From positions 1-46,582 of the forward strand of contig JAQVEX010000015.1 of the NCBI GenBank assembly GCA_028697555.1: 46,582 bases of DNA, given 5' to 3'. A program made the position numbers and the translations under genes. The first letter of the stretch is position 1, and each line of letters opens with the position of its first letter. This DNA is from Lentimicrobiaceae bacterium (GTDB taxonomy: Bacteria; Bacteroidota; Bacteroidia; Bacteroidales; UBA4417). This document shows, one piece after another, positions 45,329 through 46,582 of this stretch. Below the pieces are notes generated by a model. That model saw only the letters and a program-made list of their open reading frames with translations. It made no database searches and was not told the origin of the DNA.

Positions 45329-45919
45329 CTATTTAATATCAATATTAGGTCTTTCTGGAATTTCTTTCACAACCTTAGCTGGTCTCCCCATAGCAATTGT
45401 CCATGCTGGTATATCTTTCGTAACAAGCGAATAAGCTCCTACAATCGCTCCTTCGCCAACAGTAACCCCAGGCATTACCATTGTTCTTTGTCCAATAAGA
45501 CAACCTTTTTTTAGATGAATTTTTGCAATGTTATATCCTAATATTGCATAATCATCTCCTTTATAATATTCTTTTAAATTCCTTTGATGACATAGCAAAG
45601 TAGATTCTCCTGCAATATGTACATGATCTTCTAGAATTAACATATTAGCATGTCCAGAATCTATCCAAACATTTGAACCAATAAATACATTATTTCCCAC
45701 TTTGGCGCCAATTTTTCTTAAAATCCATGGTCTTAATTTTCGGGGACTAATTGGAGCTAATAACCACGAGTTCATTAAGAATTTTAGTAAAAATCCATCT
45801 CTATAAGTTTTAAATACTCTTTTAATTAATACCCATAAACTTATATTTCCATACTCTTTTTCAGAATAATTTAGCCCTATAGCCCTTAAAAATCGATATG
45901 TTAAACTTAATTTTGTCAT
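45329..45919 (-). CDS. Left-handed beta-helix acyltransferase (WcaF/colanic-acid type)
   Basis: 196 aa. The N-terminal ~75 residues are basic and helical (LKFLMNSWLLAPISPRKLRPWILRKIGAKVG). The rest is a hexapeptide left-handed beta-helix with VGNNVFIGSNVWIDSG, HVHIAGESTLLCHQ and GCLIGQRTMVMPGVTVGEGAIVGAYSLVTKDIPAWTIAMGRPAKVV, the WcaF/NodL pattern. It probably O-acetylates a glycan residue. It is packed between the glycosyltransferase (3 nt) and the deacetylase (3 nt), all on the minus strand. Confidence 0.88.
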   Translation of the reverse strand: MTKLSLTYRFLRAIGLNYSEKEYGNISLWVLIKRVFKTYRDGFLLKFLMNSWLLAPISPRKLRPWILRKIGAKVGNNVFIGSNVWIDSGHANMLILEDHVHIAGESTLLCHQRNLKEYYKGDDYAILGYNIAKIHLKKGCLIGQRTMVMPGVTVGEGAIVGAYSLVTKDIPAWTIAMGRPAKVVKEIPERPNIDIK

Positions 45920-45922
45920 GAA

Positions 45923-46582
45923 CTATTTAACGCATATTGAATTTAAAATATTAACATATTTACTAACAGCATTTTCTAAAGAATATTCTTCAGCTGCTAA
46001 TAAAGCATTCATACATTGTTCTTGCAGGTTTTCGTTGTTATTAAGATATTTAGCCAAATTTTGAATATCTTGTTCATTATAATGATAGGGTAAAACAAAT
46101 CCACACTTCTTTTTATTTATTACTTCAGCCTGCCAACCGTAATAATTAATTAATATTGGGCGACCAGCGGCTAAAGAGTCGAAAAACTTATTCGCAGAAT
46201 TATCCCATTTAATTTTATAATCCCAAACAAATGAGCTACCCATCGAGATTTTGCTATATAAATGAGGGAGAGAGTCTTTACTAATAGGCTCTTTAAAAAC
46301 AATGTTTTTATTGAGAATATTTTTTTCTTGACAATATGATATTATTTTTTCTTTTTCGCTACCGTTTCCAAAAATAAGAAATAAAACATCAGGATCTATT
46401 TTGATCATTTTTTCAGCTAATTTAGCAACATACATAATATCATTAACCGGGCCTAAAGTGCCAGCATAGAGTATAGTTTTTTTGTTGCTCAAATCAATAT
46501 TTAAATCAACTTTCTTAGAAATATCTTTAAATCTTTTTAATTCACTTATATTAGTAATGACATCTATTTTTTCTAATTTTAC
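45923..46582 (-). CDS. GT-B glycosyltransferase, C-terminal part (runs off the right edge)
   Basis: 220 codons are open from the window edge to the stop. An apparent start at 46492 is a TTG in the middle of the open frame, which continues 30 codons further (VKLEKIDVITNISELK...), so the N-terminal domain lies outside. The visible part is the nucleotide-binding half of a family 4/1 transferase: ILYAGTLGPVNDIMYVAKLAEK, FLIFGNGSEKEKI, and NKFFDSLAAGRPILINYYGWQAEVI (a diverged E-x7-E region). It would extend the glycan begun by the PglC-like enzyme. The donor is unknown. Confidence 0.88.
   Translation of the reverse strand, partial: VKLEKIDVITNISELKRFKDISKKVDLNIDLSNKKTILYAGTLGPVNDIMYVAKLAEKMIKIDPDVLFLIFGNGSEKEKIISYCQEKNILNKNIVFKEPISKDSLPHLYSKISMGSSFVWDYKIKWDNSANKFFDSLAAGRPILINYYGWQAEVINKKKCGFVLPYHYNEQDIQNLAKYLNNNENLQEQCMNALLAAEEYSLENAVSKYVNILNSICVK

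Overview
The window is AT-rich bacterial chromosome from a member of the Bacteroidota. Pointers are TAnnTTTG-type -7 promoter boxes with weak or no Shine-Dalgarno sites, a type B gliding/T9SS C-terminal domain, SprB-like and PKD/Ig-like surface repeats, a GWxTD-domain protein, and the gene orders guaB-PPIase-PPIase-surA-moxR and rsh-fur-purA. No tRNA, rRNA, insertion sequence, prophage or CRISPR array was seen. I cannot place it to genus from sequence alone.

Left part (1-22 kb), mostly housekeeping. On the minus strand, guaB is followed by three periplasmic folding-factor genes (a two-domain parvulin, a degenerate SurA-N-like lipoprotein, a SurA-like parvulin) and the start of a MoxR ATPase that runs off the left edge. 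A membrane glycosyltransferase is divergent from typA/bipA. typA is followed by a 4'-phosphopantetheinyl transferase and an Ig-like lipoprotein. A T9SS type B surface protein sits between that set and the plus-strand rsh-fur-purA group. purA converges on rpsO-pnp.

Middle (22-33 kb): two very large secreted proteins encoded head to tail. The 2.2 kaa one has a beta-helix, then three ~1.1 kb repeated modules with calcium-binding DxDxDG repeats, an Ig-like domain and an SprB repeat. The 864-aa one has seven Ig-like repeats and an SprB repeat. Both end in an SprB repeat with a Cys-containing tail, and neither carries a recognisable T9SS sorting domain. smpB and aroQ follow.

Right part (33-46.6 kb): an envelope glycan locus on the minus strand. 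It contains homologues of every step for UDP-N,N'-diacetylbacillosamine (a PglF/WbpM-type dehydratase, a PglE-type aminotransferase, a PglD-type acetyltransferase) and the PglC-type initiating phosphoglycosyl transferase. With these are an SDR, a NodB deacetylase, a WcaF-like acyltransferase, glycosyltransferases, a FemAB-like acyltransferase and an exosortase/archaeosortase-family membrane protease. The exosortase inside a bacillosamine/exopolysaccharide locus is one of the more interesting features.

Throughout, nearly every long spacer is filled by degenerate tandem repeats with a strict 7-bp period, in at least four sequence families. These are often arranged as a G/T-rich arm facing an A/C-rich arm and interspersed with a recurring TCCCGAA-N2-TTCGGGA palindrome. 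Two small four-helix-bundle genes lie bracketed by such arms. These arrays also create spurious ORFs and a false N-terminal extension on the GWxTD gene. Start sites were revised from the longest ORF for guaB, the 2.2 kaa protein, the GWxTD protein, pglE and pglC, with reasons given in each entry.
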